NCBI GenBank assembly: GCA_002794775.1
Contig: NBAY01000085.1
Coordinates: 86,075-150,074 of the forward strand
From: Porodaedalea pini
Taxonomy: Eukaryota; Basidiomycota; Agaricomycetes; Hymenochaetales; Hymenochaetaceae
Reading direction: 5' to 3'
DNA: 64,000 bases
Position numbers and translations under genes: made by a program. The notes beneath the pieces are model-generated. The model was given only the letters and a program-made list of their open reading frames with translations. It was not told where the DNA came from and made no database searches. This document shows, one piece after another, positions 13,181 through 23,285 of the stretch (the stretch's first letter is position 1; each line of letters begins with the position of its first letter).

Positions 13181-13568
13181 TTTGTCTGTCCGTCTGTTTG
13201 AGTACCTGTTTGACTGTCTAGTACCTGTTTGTGTTGTCGATACGATACATATATTTCTATGTTATGTGACTTTTGGTTGTATAGACAACGTTTATCTCGT
13301 GCTGAGATGAATCGTGTGGTTTTACAAGCAAATCGCGTATCTCTAGGGCTCACCCTACCAAATATTAATGAAGCAGTCGTGATCTTTGTGAAACGTTAAA
13401 GTAAGTTGCGGAAGGGGCACAAGAGACATGCGATTTTCTGTAAATTACGGTCACTACACACTTCTGTTTCTGCACGCACGAGGGAGAGAGTACTAGTGCA
13501 ATTGTATACAGAAAGCATTCCGCTTCTATTTCTACGGATACTAATAACCTCCAAGTTCCAATCAGCTC

Positions 13569-13940
13569 TTACTTATACCCCCACCCCCACCCCCACCCCC
13601 ACCCCCCTTCCCTCCTCCAAAGTCCCACTCTTCTTGACTCGTCATCTGGGTTTTTGGTACCGATGTACCGGCGTTCACCGACCCCCTCTGCTTCATATAC
13701 TTCTTCTCCGGGGTTTCCTTCACTCGGTCCACGTTTCGTAGTAATCTGCGCTTCCGTCGAGGTGGAACTGAAGCCGACTCTCTTTCCCTTGCTGCGTTTG
13801 CTGCGTTTGCTGTCCTTGCTCTTATCATCTTTGCTGCGTTTGCTGTCCTTGCTCTTATCGTCTTTGTTGCCTGTGCTGTCCTTCGACGTATTGGGATCGG
13901 GGTCGGATTCAAACAACATCCTGTATAAGAACTGGGACAT
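13569..13940 (-). CDS. Lys/Ser-rich hypothetical ORF, copy 1
   Basis: Open reading frame starting MSQFLYRML with internal repeats of KDDKSKDSKRSK and a block KRVGFSSTSTEAQIT. Related blocks occur in the two ORFs at 14694-14894 and 16048-16281. An upstream frame ending in KGWWLGVSCSEP (about 14000-14060) is also shared with copy 2, so the true gene may be longer or spliced. The 3' end runs into a (CCCCCA)n tract encoding WGWGWG, so the stop is doubtful. No known family recognised. It could also be non-coding sequence with a chance frame. Confidence 0.35.
   Translation of the reverse strand: MSQFLYRMLFESDPDPNTSKDSTGNKDDKSKDSKRSKDDKSKDSKRSKRSKGKRVGFSSTSTEAQITTKRGPSEGNPGEEVYEAEGVGERRYIGTKNPDDESRRVGLWRREGGWGWGWGWGYK
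13575..13609. repeat. (CCCCCA)n short tandem repeat
   Basis: Repeated CCCCCA/CCCACC units seen directly. The corresponding place in copy 3 (about 16020) is a plain poly-C run. Confidence 0.9.
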
Positions 13941-14207
13941 TGCGCTGCTGCCTGTACTAGCGGGTGTTGTTGTTGCTGGGAGGGGTTCTGAACAGCTCAC
14001 ACCTAACCACCATCCTTTTAAAAAGGGCCTGGAATGCATAAAAATTGCTCCAATCCATCCACAACTGTGTGGTTCTAACTTTGCCAATCGCTAGTCACCG
14101 GAAACATTATTATCTTTGTTCAGTGCATATACATTCTATTGACGAGCCGTCCATTAAATTGCAAGAACAGGAGAATATATATCAATGTGTTTGAGAGTGT
14201 GGGTACT

Positions 14208-14425
14208 GTTCACCGTACATCTTCCCGTCCCATTTCTTGCTTGTACCCCCCTCTCCGAAGAGAAGGCGGGTGCGCATTTCACGATCATGTAAAGCAAAAA
14301 ACCCATTCTTGAAATTCGATTTTCGGTTTCTGTCGTGTCGGCTAGCTAATATATCTATTCTGGAGAGGCCTAGGCTTGAATCCTTGATTTCCCCCCCCCC
14401 CTCCCCTCCTTCGTTGGATGTGTAC
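14208..14425. repeat. Duplicated 3'-flank segment, copy 2
   Basis: Second copy of 12945-13180, slightly diverged by small indels (for example loss of a few bases after AAACCCATTCTTGAA). Lies between Lys/Ser-rich ORF copies 1 and 2. Confidence 0.85.
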
Positions 14426-14693
14426 TGACATTTAGGGGTGGAAGAGAGCTTTGTTTGCGATTCTCACTATGCTCAATTTGTAACATGCATATGTGAGAGG
14501 GGCCTGGTGAACAAAAAATCCCCACATTCTTAAACAGATTCTTGTTCTTCTTGTTCTTGGTTCTTGTGTTGTGATTGGAGCACTTGACATACAATATCTT
14601 CTAAAAATATCGGTCACTGCACACTATAACTGCATTGTACTGCATACAAAAGCCACATATACTAGATAACACCCAAGGTTACTCATAGCCCGT

Positions 14694-14894
14694 CTATCTC
14701 AGCTTGGGCTTGCTATCAAAATTGGTATTGACTTCATTGCTTTCAATTGTCGTTTTACCTTTTTTTGACCATGTAACAGTTCCTTCTTTTGATTTTTCTG
14801 AGAAACTGACACTCTTCCTCTTGCTGGTTTTCTCCGACTGTTCATTTGAACCACTTTCTTTTGGTGTCTTGGGATCTTGGGTGGGTGCTGACAT
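14694..14894 (-). CDS. Lys/Ser-rich hypothetical ORF, copy 2
   Basis: Starts MSAPTQDPKTPKESGS and continues with KRKSVSFSEKSKEGTVTW, aligned to copies 1 and 3. About 66 residues. The upstream shared frame KGWWLGVGCSEP lies near 14950-14990 in another phase, consistent with an upstream exon or with decay. Function unknown; expression uncertain. Confidence 0.35.
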   Translation of the reverse strand: MSAPTQDPKTPKESGSNEQSEKTSKRKSVSFSEKSKEGTVTWSKKGKTTIESNEVNTNFDSKPKLR

Positions 14895-15034
14895 GCTGAG
14901 TTAGATGTGGATGATGGAGCTGCTGCTAGTACTAGTGGGTGTTTGTTGGGTTCTGAACAGCCCACACCTAACCACCATCCTTTTAAAAAGGCCTGGAATG
15001 CATAAAATTGCACCAATCTATTCACAACTGTGCG

Positions 15035-16363
15035 GTTCCAACTTTGCCAATTTACCAGTCACTGGAAACATTATTAAAATATGTTTGCTTTGGTTTTCAT
15101 ATTACTCAGATTGTATATATAAAACTAGAGATATCTTTGTTCAGTGCATATACATTTTATTAACAAACTATCCACCAAATACAAGAACAGAAGAATATAT
15201 ATTAATGTATTTGAGAGTGTGATGAGATCTGTTTCACCAGGCAAACATATTTTGTTTTAGTATGTCTTCAATGTAACACATGTTTGCACATTTATGAGTA
15301 GGCTAAAGACACATTGCAACAAATCATGTATCTCTGGGTTCAATCAACCTCACTTTGCTTCTTCAAAGAAGCATGCCAGCAGTTAGACAGCTGGCTCTTC
15401 AAAGTACAGGGTAAATTACAGTCACACAATTTTGTTCTGCACACATGGGATGGTCACTGCAACTGTATACAAAAACTTGAAGCACCTGCTTCTATTTCTA
15501 TGGATACTACAATGTTTTTCACAAGTCTTGAGACACACATGATTGAGTGGTTTTCATCACACTGGGTCCTTCAAAACACAAAATGTACCATATCTCAGCA
15601 AAATCCTGATTGTTTTGTGTCATCTAAGTTGCTAAATTCATATTTTTATGAGTTTTTCCATATTCCAACAAGAATGAGAGGAAAGTATGCAGAAATGAGT
15701 TCATTACTTCACCCTCTTCACCATCTAGTTCTGCAGCTTTAAGAGCAGCACAATTTTATTCTGTTTCACCTTTGGTGAATTTAAAAGCATGAATCTGGCC
15801 AAGAATAATTTTTTCTGAAGACAGAGAGGCCAGGGAATAGTGACTGTTCTTGTGGGACTCAAGCATATATCAATCTGGTCTATAGAGCACAAAATACAAC
15901 TCAATTTCAGCCCCTAAACTCATAGTAGAAACATACAAACATATTGGAGTAGTCTAAGGCTCTGTGGAATGATATTGAGGTCAGGAAAACCCCAGGATTC
16001 CAATCAGCTCTTACATATGCCCCCCCCCCCTCCTCCCATGTCCCACTCTACTTGGACTTGCCATCACAAGTCTTGGTATCAGTGTCCTGGGGATCACTGA
16101 TTTTCTCTCCTTCAAGTTGTCCAAATTTGAATCCAAGTAATTCATATCTATGTTTACCAGTAATCTGTGCTGTTTTTGAGGTAGGACTGATGCTGACTCT
16201 CTTGTTCTTGCTGCCTTCACTGCCTGTGCTGTTCTTTGACATCTCATCTGACATTTTGGGATCAGGAGTGGGTGCTGACATGTGTTGAGTAAAATATGTG
16301 CTGCTGCCTGTACTTTGGGATCTAGAGACCACTCCTAACCCAGTCCTACCCAATGTTAGAGTA
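15035..16363. other. CpG-free tract of about 1.33 kb
   Basis: Reading base by base I find no CG dinucleotide between the CG at 15033 and the CG at 16364. The tract spans the third copy of the tandem locus and its 5' spacer; the related first copy is CpG-containing. An open frame at 15314-15742 on the plus strand has no motif and shares sequence with a non-coding stretch near 17275-17350, so it is not called as a gene. Confidence 0.85.
16048..16281 (-). pseudogene. Lys/Ser-rich ORF, copy 3, upstream part cut off by LTR
   Basis: Starts MSAPTPDPKMSDEMS and includes KRVSISPTSKTAQIT, like the other copies. The upstream shared frame is interrupted at 16353 by the solo LTR, and the rest of that upstream block resumes after 16877. 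The copy lies in the CpG-free tract. I infer an inactivated member. Confidence 0.5.
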
Positions 16364-16872
16364 CGACCACGTACTCAACAATCACTTAACCATCATACCC
16401 ACATACAATGTAGGTAGAGGTCGAGCGACATGGGAGAATGACAGCGGGCACCATTCAGGCGACCACCATGCCCACAGACACAAGAGCGAAGAGGGGAGGA
16501 GTCAAACACACGAGTGTCGCAGATGACATTGTCAAGAGCAAGCAGTAGTAGATTCCAAGAATGCTGGGGTAAGGGACAATACAGGTGAATGAGCTACCTA
16601 TATACTCAGCACCTGTGAGACCTAACTACTATAAAGGGGACAATGTTCCTGGGAAATGGAATGTGATGGAATGTCGTGGAATGTTCTTATTAATGAGTGG
16701 ACAATGTCGCCTGCGACCGCGTGCAAGGGTCACGCGATCGATAAGTGGGTGACATCAGTGGAAGGAGCGACATCGGACATAGTCCGGTGAGGGTAGGGAG
16801 GGAAGGGACGTTGGAGAGGGTGAAGATGATGAAAGAAGGGAAAAAGGAGAATGCACACTTGGGATCCTAACA
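16354..16872. mobile_element. Solo LTR of an LTR retrotransposon
   Basis: A 519-bp segment starts TGTTAG and ends CTAACA, a perfect 6-bp terminal inverted repeat with TG...CA ends. It is flanked by a perfect 5-bp direct repeat CCCAA (16349-16353 and 16873-16877). A TATAAA-like box (CTATAAAGGGG near 16631) fits an LTR promoter. There is no internal retroelement sequence, so it is a solo LTR formed by LTR-LTR recombination. It splits copy 3 of the tandem locus. Confidence 0.9.
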
Positions 16873-16877
16873 CCCAA

Positions 16878-17978
16878 CTCTTTTAATAGGGGACTGGCAT
16901 AAATTGTATCACTTACAACTGTGCAATTTTGATGGTTTGCAACTTACTATGTAGACTGACAAAACCATATGGAGGCCCCAGACACTACACTGCTCTGCCA
17001 ATCCCGTGATACAAGGGACTAAAAAGGAGTTAGGGCACTACTAGCCTTTGCTACTTTTTTTTCTGCGTCGTAGGACGTTAATATGACAGTGTAGCAGCTG
17101 TATACTACTTAGCACAGCAGGCAGAAAACAAATTTCAGAGGCTCCGCAAATTTCTTTCTGTCCGCTGTGTAATGGTATGTCAAACTATGCGCAAAGTAGC
17201 ACAGCCTGTACCAGCCGCATAAGGCATATTTGCATATTTTAGAGGGCCCATGGAACAGTCGGAGACAAGAGACCCTACAGCAATTGCATATCTCTGGCCT
17301 TGGGGCCAATAAAGCCCACTTTGCTATTTCAAAGAAGCATGCCGCTAGTTCACTCTAGACATCAGAGCCTCGCGTGCTTCGTTTCGTAGTATGAGGGTTG
17401 CAGCTGTCTTCTCTCAATCGGCCTAGAGATAAAGTACAATCACTTAGGATTGGTCTGCCAGTGGTTGTACGATTACTGCAGCTGAAACTGAGATGTCCTG
17501 ATCATGAGTAGAACGAGAGATAAGTTTTTATCTCAAATGCAGCTGCTAGTAATCAAGTAATATTAGTGACGAGCTTCCGATAGGAGAAACGAGGTAGATC
17601 TGGAGCTCGAGCTTCATTCGAAACGGAATACTAGTGCTTCAAGACCGCCACAAGCATGCAATGGTCTCAAGCAGACAGTCAGATCTTATTGGCATAGCAG
17701 AACATCGTCATATCTTGGTTAGCCCTGGTCTGCGACAGGATGTCTCGAGTCGTATGATACTTGCCGAAAGCGGGAAGGAGCAGTGAAAGTAAGGCGTGGG
17801 ACCTATTATCTGAATTAAGACCCTAACTATACAGCACAAATGCCTTAGTCATACCTTCCATTTCAGTCCTGTAATCGCGCGACAGAGTTTTCGAAGCGAA
17901 AGGACCAAAAGTCCGCGAGTTGTAGCGCGCAACATTCCCCTTCGCTCCCTCAAGAAAACAAACGATACTCGCCATAAA
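16878..17978. other. Remainder of tandem copy 3, then upstream region of eS19
   Basis: 16878-17350 continues the decayed tandem repeat, resembling the copy 1 and 2 flanks. 17350-17978 is the presumed promoter region of the eS19 gene. No gene seen. Confidence 0.45.
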
Positions 17979-18682
17979 ATGCCAGGCGTACGAGATGTTA
18001 GGTGCGTCTCTCCTTCTCTAAGTTGTCCTTGGGCTTATTGGTTGTTTGGGATCGTTTCGTTTCGTTTCGTTTCGTGGACTTGCGTTGGTGCTCTTGGGAT
18101 TGGGGATTTGGTCGTGGTCGTGATGCTGGCTTGGATCTGAACCGTGGATGACGACGACAACAGCGCGGATGCATTCATCAGTGCATATGCCGCCCACTTG
18201 AAGCGCTCTGGCAAACTTGAGGTGCCGACGTGGGTTGACATCGTGAAGACGGGGCACTACAAGGAGCTCGCACCATACGACCCCGACTGGTACTACGTCC
18301 GTGCCGGTGTGTGGACTTCATTTCATTCTATCCTACCAAGCGTCTAAACAAACCTTGTCGAACGCGTGCAGCGGCCGTCGCACGACACATCTACCTGCGC
18401 AAGCACGTCGGCGTCGGCGTGCTCGCCAAGCTGCACGGCGGGCGCAACCGGCGCGGGAACAGGCCATCACACCACGCGGACGCGAGCGCGAGCGTGCAGC
18501 GCAAGATCTGCCAGTCGCTCGAGAAGATCGGCGTGCTCGAGCAGAGCGACAATGGCGGACGCTCGATCTCGCAGGACGGCCAGCGCGATTTGGACCGCAT
18601 TGCTACGGCGGTAGCGGAGGCAGCGCGTGAGGAGGAAGAGGAGGAGGAGGAAGATGAGGAGGCCGCGGAGGAAGAGGAGTAG
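17979..18682 (+). CDS. RPS19: 40S ribosomal protein eS19
   Basis: Small-subunit ribosomal protein needed for 18S rRNA 3' maturation. Three exons, 17979-18001, 18164-18306 and 18372-18682, give 158 residues. The tiny first exon MPGVRDV followed by a larger intron with a (TTTCG)n stretch (about 18052-18075) is typical of ribosomal protein genes. Diagnostic strings are [52 protein letters not shown] and [15 protein letters not shown]. Unusually, the protein ends in an almost purely acidic tail of about 20 residues (E/D with two alanines); yeast eS19 is about 144 residues and lacks it. Confidence 0.95.
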
Positions 18683-19282
18683 ATGCGTGTTGGCTCGTTC
18701 TCTTTTTTCTTTGACTTGTTGTTTATGGTATGGCCGTCGCATGATATGATGTATGGGTATGTCCGCCATGCACGTAAAAGCATCTCCTTTTTGCTCTCAA
18801 TGCAAACATTTCCAGTACATACTCCTGGGAAGCTTTTCAGAAGAAATTTTCCGCAATGTCCTCACACAAGAAAGGTGTCAACACGTCTAGCCTTCACTGG
18901 ATCTATGGATCTGTATATGCGCTCAGGAGACGTCAAGCAAAGTATTACCGACATTTCTACCAACATTGACCCTAGCAGCTGTTCTGAAGCACTTGAAGCA
19001 ATGACTACAGAGAGCATCAGCAATAATCAACAATCACCGCAGTTCAACTCGGAATTGATGGTGTAGTACGACATGTGATGATCTCACCCTCAGGACTTCA
19101 TCAAGTGACTTTCTTCCGAATCTCTTTCAGTGCTGTCTGTTTCCCGCAATAAGAATATTTGGCCGCCCTGTGCGTCATTTCTTCTGGATCTACGCTGCGG
19201 GACCGTCAGCTGGGGTCTGCAAATGTTTAAAAGCGCGCGCGTCCCAGTCTCTTCTCCTGCTCCCGCCTTCGACAAGCCCAGG
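18683..19282. other. Intergenic region
   Basis: 3' flank of eS19 followed by the upstream region of the epimerase gene. An open frame of about 127 codons begins at 18683 immediately after the eS19 stop, but it has no motif and a UTR-like start, so it is not called. Confidence 0.5.
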
Positions 19283-21050
19283 ATGACACGGACGTCGGCG
19301 TTTCTGGCTGTCCTAGCTATACTTTCAGATTTCCTATCTTCTACGATTGCAGCAGAGTGGGTGCGCATCTCAACTTCTAATGAAATGCATTAGCCGAAGC
19401 TGAAGCTGTTCTGCGAAAACAGCCCTTCGACGTCACTACGCTCACCACGCCCGACGGTTCCATCACGGCCAAGTTTGTCTCCTTCGGGGCGACGATGACC
19501 GAGTTGTGGGTCAAAGACAGGTTCGGAAACGCCAGGGACGTCATTCTGGGCTACGACGACAATGTGCGTCTATTTACTAGCCTTATATAAGGGCCTGCGT
19601 TCTCGACCTCTACGCGTAGACTGACGAGCAGGGCATTTGAAGTCAAAGCTTCTTACGGACCCCGTGCATCCTGTGTTCAATGCAGTTGTCGGAAGGTAAG
19701 CTGAAATCGAACAAGAAAATTAAAGGTCGGATAAGAAATTATACGCTGCTCAGATATGCAAACCGGATCAAGAATGGTGGGCTTGCCTATTCCCCTGGTT
19801 TTCCATCTGAGGGCTTCGAGATACTTACGCGTTCTAGATAGGAACTTTCTCTATACCAATAACGAAGGACCCCCAGCCCGATGGGCCGAACGTGTACCAT
19901 ACACCGAAGAACGACTACACAGGTATACTCGGCCATTTTCGCAATCAGCCGCCTTACATATATTTAATTCTGACTTCGAAGGCTTGTCTACGCTACACGG
20001 TGGAGTGATCGGCTGGGACCGCCGCAACTGGACGATTGTCGAAAAGAGCGCGACGAGCGTCACGTACAGGCGCTTTGACGCAGCAGACGAAGGATTTCCG
20101 GGCAATGTCACTGTCTTTGTGCGTACTTACTATTTCAGGCTAGTGATATTTGTCGTGATTGAATACAGGCAACGCATAGCGTTGAGTCCGGCGGCATTTT
20201 GAAGACAAGCGTTCATGCGGCGGCGACGCAGCTGACGCCTATCATGACAACTCAGCATATCTATTGGTATTTTTTTGCCCCACTCTTCACTGGCTTGTAT
20301 CCTGAGTTATTCAACATGTCAAAGGAACCTGGATGCATTTCAACAAGGAAGCGAGAACATCCTTGATCATACGCTTCGCGTCTACGGTGCGAAGGTCGTA
20401 GCTACCGACTCAATCGCCATTCCAACCGGAGACTTCATTGACGTCCAAGGGACCGCATTTGACTTCCGGACGGCACAGAAGATCGGTGCGCGCTGGAACG
20501 AGACTATTAACTACTGTGGACCGGGCAAGTCTTCTTATTGTCGTTCAGCCTGCGGCATAAACTGATTGATGCACGACAAAATGATACATAGGCTGTATAG
20601 GATACGATAATTGCTGGATTTATAACAAGAACGAGAGTCACTCGTCTGGTGTCTCGCTCTGGAGCGAGCTCTCCGGAATCCGGTGCGTCAATCTCAACCT
20701 CTCATTACATTTCCTTCCTTGACTGTATTCTGACTTGCGCCCCATAGACTGGAAGTAACGACAAACCAACCAGCCGTGCAAGTGTACACTGCTTACGGAC
20801 TGAACATCCCGCGAAAAGTCGTTCACGGCGGGCCAACGGTGAACTACACGTCGTGGGCTGGCGTCGCTCTCGAGCAGGAGGGGTACATCGATGCTATCAA
20901 CACGCCGGAGTGGGGTGTGGACCAAATTTGTGCGTCATGTTGTTTTCTTGTTCGATTTTTCGCTATATACTAATTAGTACACGAAATGCAGATGGACCTG
21001 GGAAGGTCTTCGAATGGAGCTCGACTTACTACTTCTCTGTCTTCTATTAG
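19283..21050 (+). CDS. Secreted aldose 1-epimerase (galactose mutarotase-like)
   Basis: Interconverts alpha and beta anomers of aldoses; probably extracellular. A signal peptide follows the ATG (FLAVLAILSDFLSSTIA). The rest is spread over about ten short exons. Joined readings give DGSITAKFVSFGAT, LLTDPVHPVFNAVVG, YANRIKNG, TLHGGVIGWDRRNW, TTQHIYWNLDAFQQ (candidate catalytic His), and VALEQEGYIDAIN with the Glu expected near the C-terminus. The final exon ends TYYFSVFY. One intron (20525-20591) is GC-AG, donor GCAAGT. The first splice after the signal peptide is uncertain: the AG used decides whether EAEAVLRKQ is included. Confidence 0.88.
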
Positions 21051-21419
21051 TTTGTCCCGTCAGGGCCCTCGCGCTGGCGACAGAATAAGCGGCTTTAAAT
21101 AAACATCGCCTCGAATGCAAATACGCACTATGTCTCACACGACCTGCTTGCGAATCGATATTTAGGTCGTAAATGAAATCAGTAACAAGGTCAATCTCAC
21201 AGCCTTGTCCGTAAAGCTCTCTTATATAGCAAGTATCTTCAAGTAACAAAGTACTTGGTCATTGGGAGTTTTCAAGAGGGATCCGCCCTTTGCAATTCTC
21301 TTCGAACTGGACCTTGAATCAACTACTACCGGTACACGCAAGCTGGTACGTCATTTTATTTATACAACCGTCCGAGCGTTATGATCATAAACCCTTATAC
21401 AAAAGTTACTACGCAAACC
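21051..21419. other. Convergent 3' intergenic region
   Basis: Between the stops of the epimerase and the aldo-keto reductase. No gene seen. Confidence 0.5.
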
Positions 21420-22927
21420 TTAAGCCCTGCACAGCCAGCGCATGCCGCAGAACAATGCACCAGCAGCAAGTACGGCGAACACACGTCGTGTTCTTTTTAC
21501 CGACGGTTTCGATGCGCCCTTCGCGCCAGCTTCTTCAATAGCAGTGATCTCTGCGTCAGTAAGCTCAGCTATACAGAGCAGGGGTAAGGCCGTGTGAGAT
21601 AATCGGTAAAACGGGTCAACAAGAAGAGAGAAACGTACGGAGGTCACCCACGGCAAGATACTCGTCAAGGCGCTCTTTCTTGCTTGTCGTGCTGTTTGAT
21701 TTATTCGTCTCAGATGCTACCTATCAGCGAAGCGCAGAGAAATGGGCGCCTACGTAACGATGACGACTCCCTTGCTCTTCACCCACGCAAAGATGACTTG
21801 TGCCGGAGAGGCTCCAAGGCGAAGCCCGATCGTTTTAAGCACCGGGTCTACGGGTCCACCGGGCGTCTTCGTTATGGGTCTGTTCCAAGTACATTCAAAA
21901 CGGTCGAGAGTGTACGTAAATAAGCTTAGGACACTATAGTACAATCAAAGAACAGGAGACTGGCGTACGTGAGGGAGCTGTATGCCTCGATGACGATGCC
22001 TTGCTTTGCAGAGTACTCTACGAGTGCCTTGTTCTCGGCCCAATTGTATGGGTGAAAGCGGATCTAGGGGGTCACACGAGAGGAGTTGAATGGAGGGTTA
22101 AGGTCGAGCTGAGACTGGCTTGCAAACCTGGTTGACGCTAGGCTGAATCCTCGCTATTTTCTGAAGTTCCTGCAGCTGTTGTACAGAGAAGTTGCTGACC
22201 CCGATGCTCCTTTTTTTTTGCAAACAAGTTCAGAGTAACAACAGATGATGAGGACTTCAGCACATACTTCGCTAATCCGGCGTCCTTGATCTTTTCAAAC
22301 TCGCGCCACGTATTCTCAACTGTTCCATCAAGGGAGTTCGGCGAATGGATCAGGTACAAGTCGACCTGCTTGAGACCGAGCTGCATATTCAAACACCAAT
22401 ATGAAACAGTGTCATCAGCGACCTTTCTCCAACGAGTGTGGCGAAGACGCTCACATTCTGGAGACTGGCTTGAATAGCCTCGCTGACCTTCCCGCGTCCG
22501 TATTTGGTCGTTACGAAGACGTCCTCCCGTTGGAGTCCCTCCTCCCGGATGGCATCACCGACGAACTGCTCAGTTCCATATACTAGTTTACGTCACTCGT
22601 AAGTACCCTTTGAAGTCGGAAAAGGGGAAAGGGGGGAGAAGGAGAGAGGACTGCATCTTGACGTACACTGCGCTGTGTCGATGTGTGAGAAGCCCTTCTC
22701 AAGAGCTTGTTCTACATATTCCGTTACGTCCTATCACAGCAAGTCTTGTCAGTCATCACTTGTTAGACTCAAGAGCCCTACTTACTGTCCCTCTCATCGA
22801 AGAACCCGTGCCGAACGCAATTCCAGGTATCTAGGGATTCAAACTCATTCCAGATTTCCTACGACGCGCCTCTTGAGTCGCAACCCACCTCATTTCCATC
22901 GTTGAGCTTGAATGACTCGAATGGCAT
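21420..22927 (-). CDS. Aldo-keto reductase with C-terminal hydrophobic tail
   Basis: NAD(P)H-dependent reductase of aldehydes or ketones, AKR superfamily TIM barrel. Exons on the minus strand start MPFESFKLNDGNE (22927-22889), then IPGIAFGTGSSMRGT, then HIDTAQ, YGTEQFVGDAIREEG, VFVTTKYGRGK, VDLYLIHSPNSLDGT, IGVSNFSVQQLQEL, IRFHPYNW and GASPAQVIFAWVKSKG. The catalytic tetrad Asp (HIDTA), Tyr (YGTE), Lys (TTKYG) and His (LIHSP) is visible. The last exon ends with RRVFAVLAAGALF and about nine more residues, a single hydrophobic segment at the extreme C-terminus, unusual for soluble AKRs and suggestive of a tail anchor. Eight or so introns; exact edges not all fixed. Confidence 0.88.
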
Positions 22928-23285
22928 GGTGCACGACTACTGCTAGATATGGCGACGGTGGGAGACAAGAAGGCTTGGGAACGGTGACCATGGATGTGCG
23001 AATACGAAGCCGCCGCTGACGCCATCAACTTGGTAAACATTAGTACTGATAAGATAACCGCGTGCAGATCTCCGTTTGTTGTTCCGCAACTAACCAAAAC
23101 CGTTTTTGAATGAGATCTGAGGTACAACAACAGCCAGCATCATAAAGTATACACTATATATGTAATATAAGACCTATGGATCCGCATCTCGCATTTACCA
23201 GCAGAAACAAGAGACATCGCCTGTACACGCCAGTATTGCGCAAGCTTGACTCTTAAGGAGAGGCCAACATCGGGCGTACGCTCAT
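22928..23285. other. Intergenic region
   Basis: Upstream of the reductase start and downstream of the Sen54 stop. Nothing recognised. Confidence 0.5.

Noticed and set aside
15314..15742. 142-codon ORF on the plus strand
   Set aside because: Lies in CpG-depleted repeat DNA, resembles non-coding sequence near 17275-17350, and shows no domain.
18683..19066. 127-codon ORF directly after eS19
   Set aside because: Begins right at the eS19 stop in its 3' UTR and has no conserved features.
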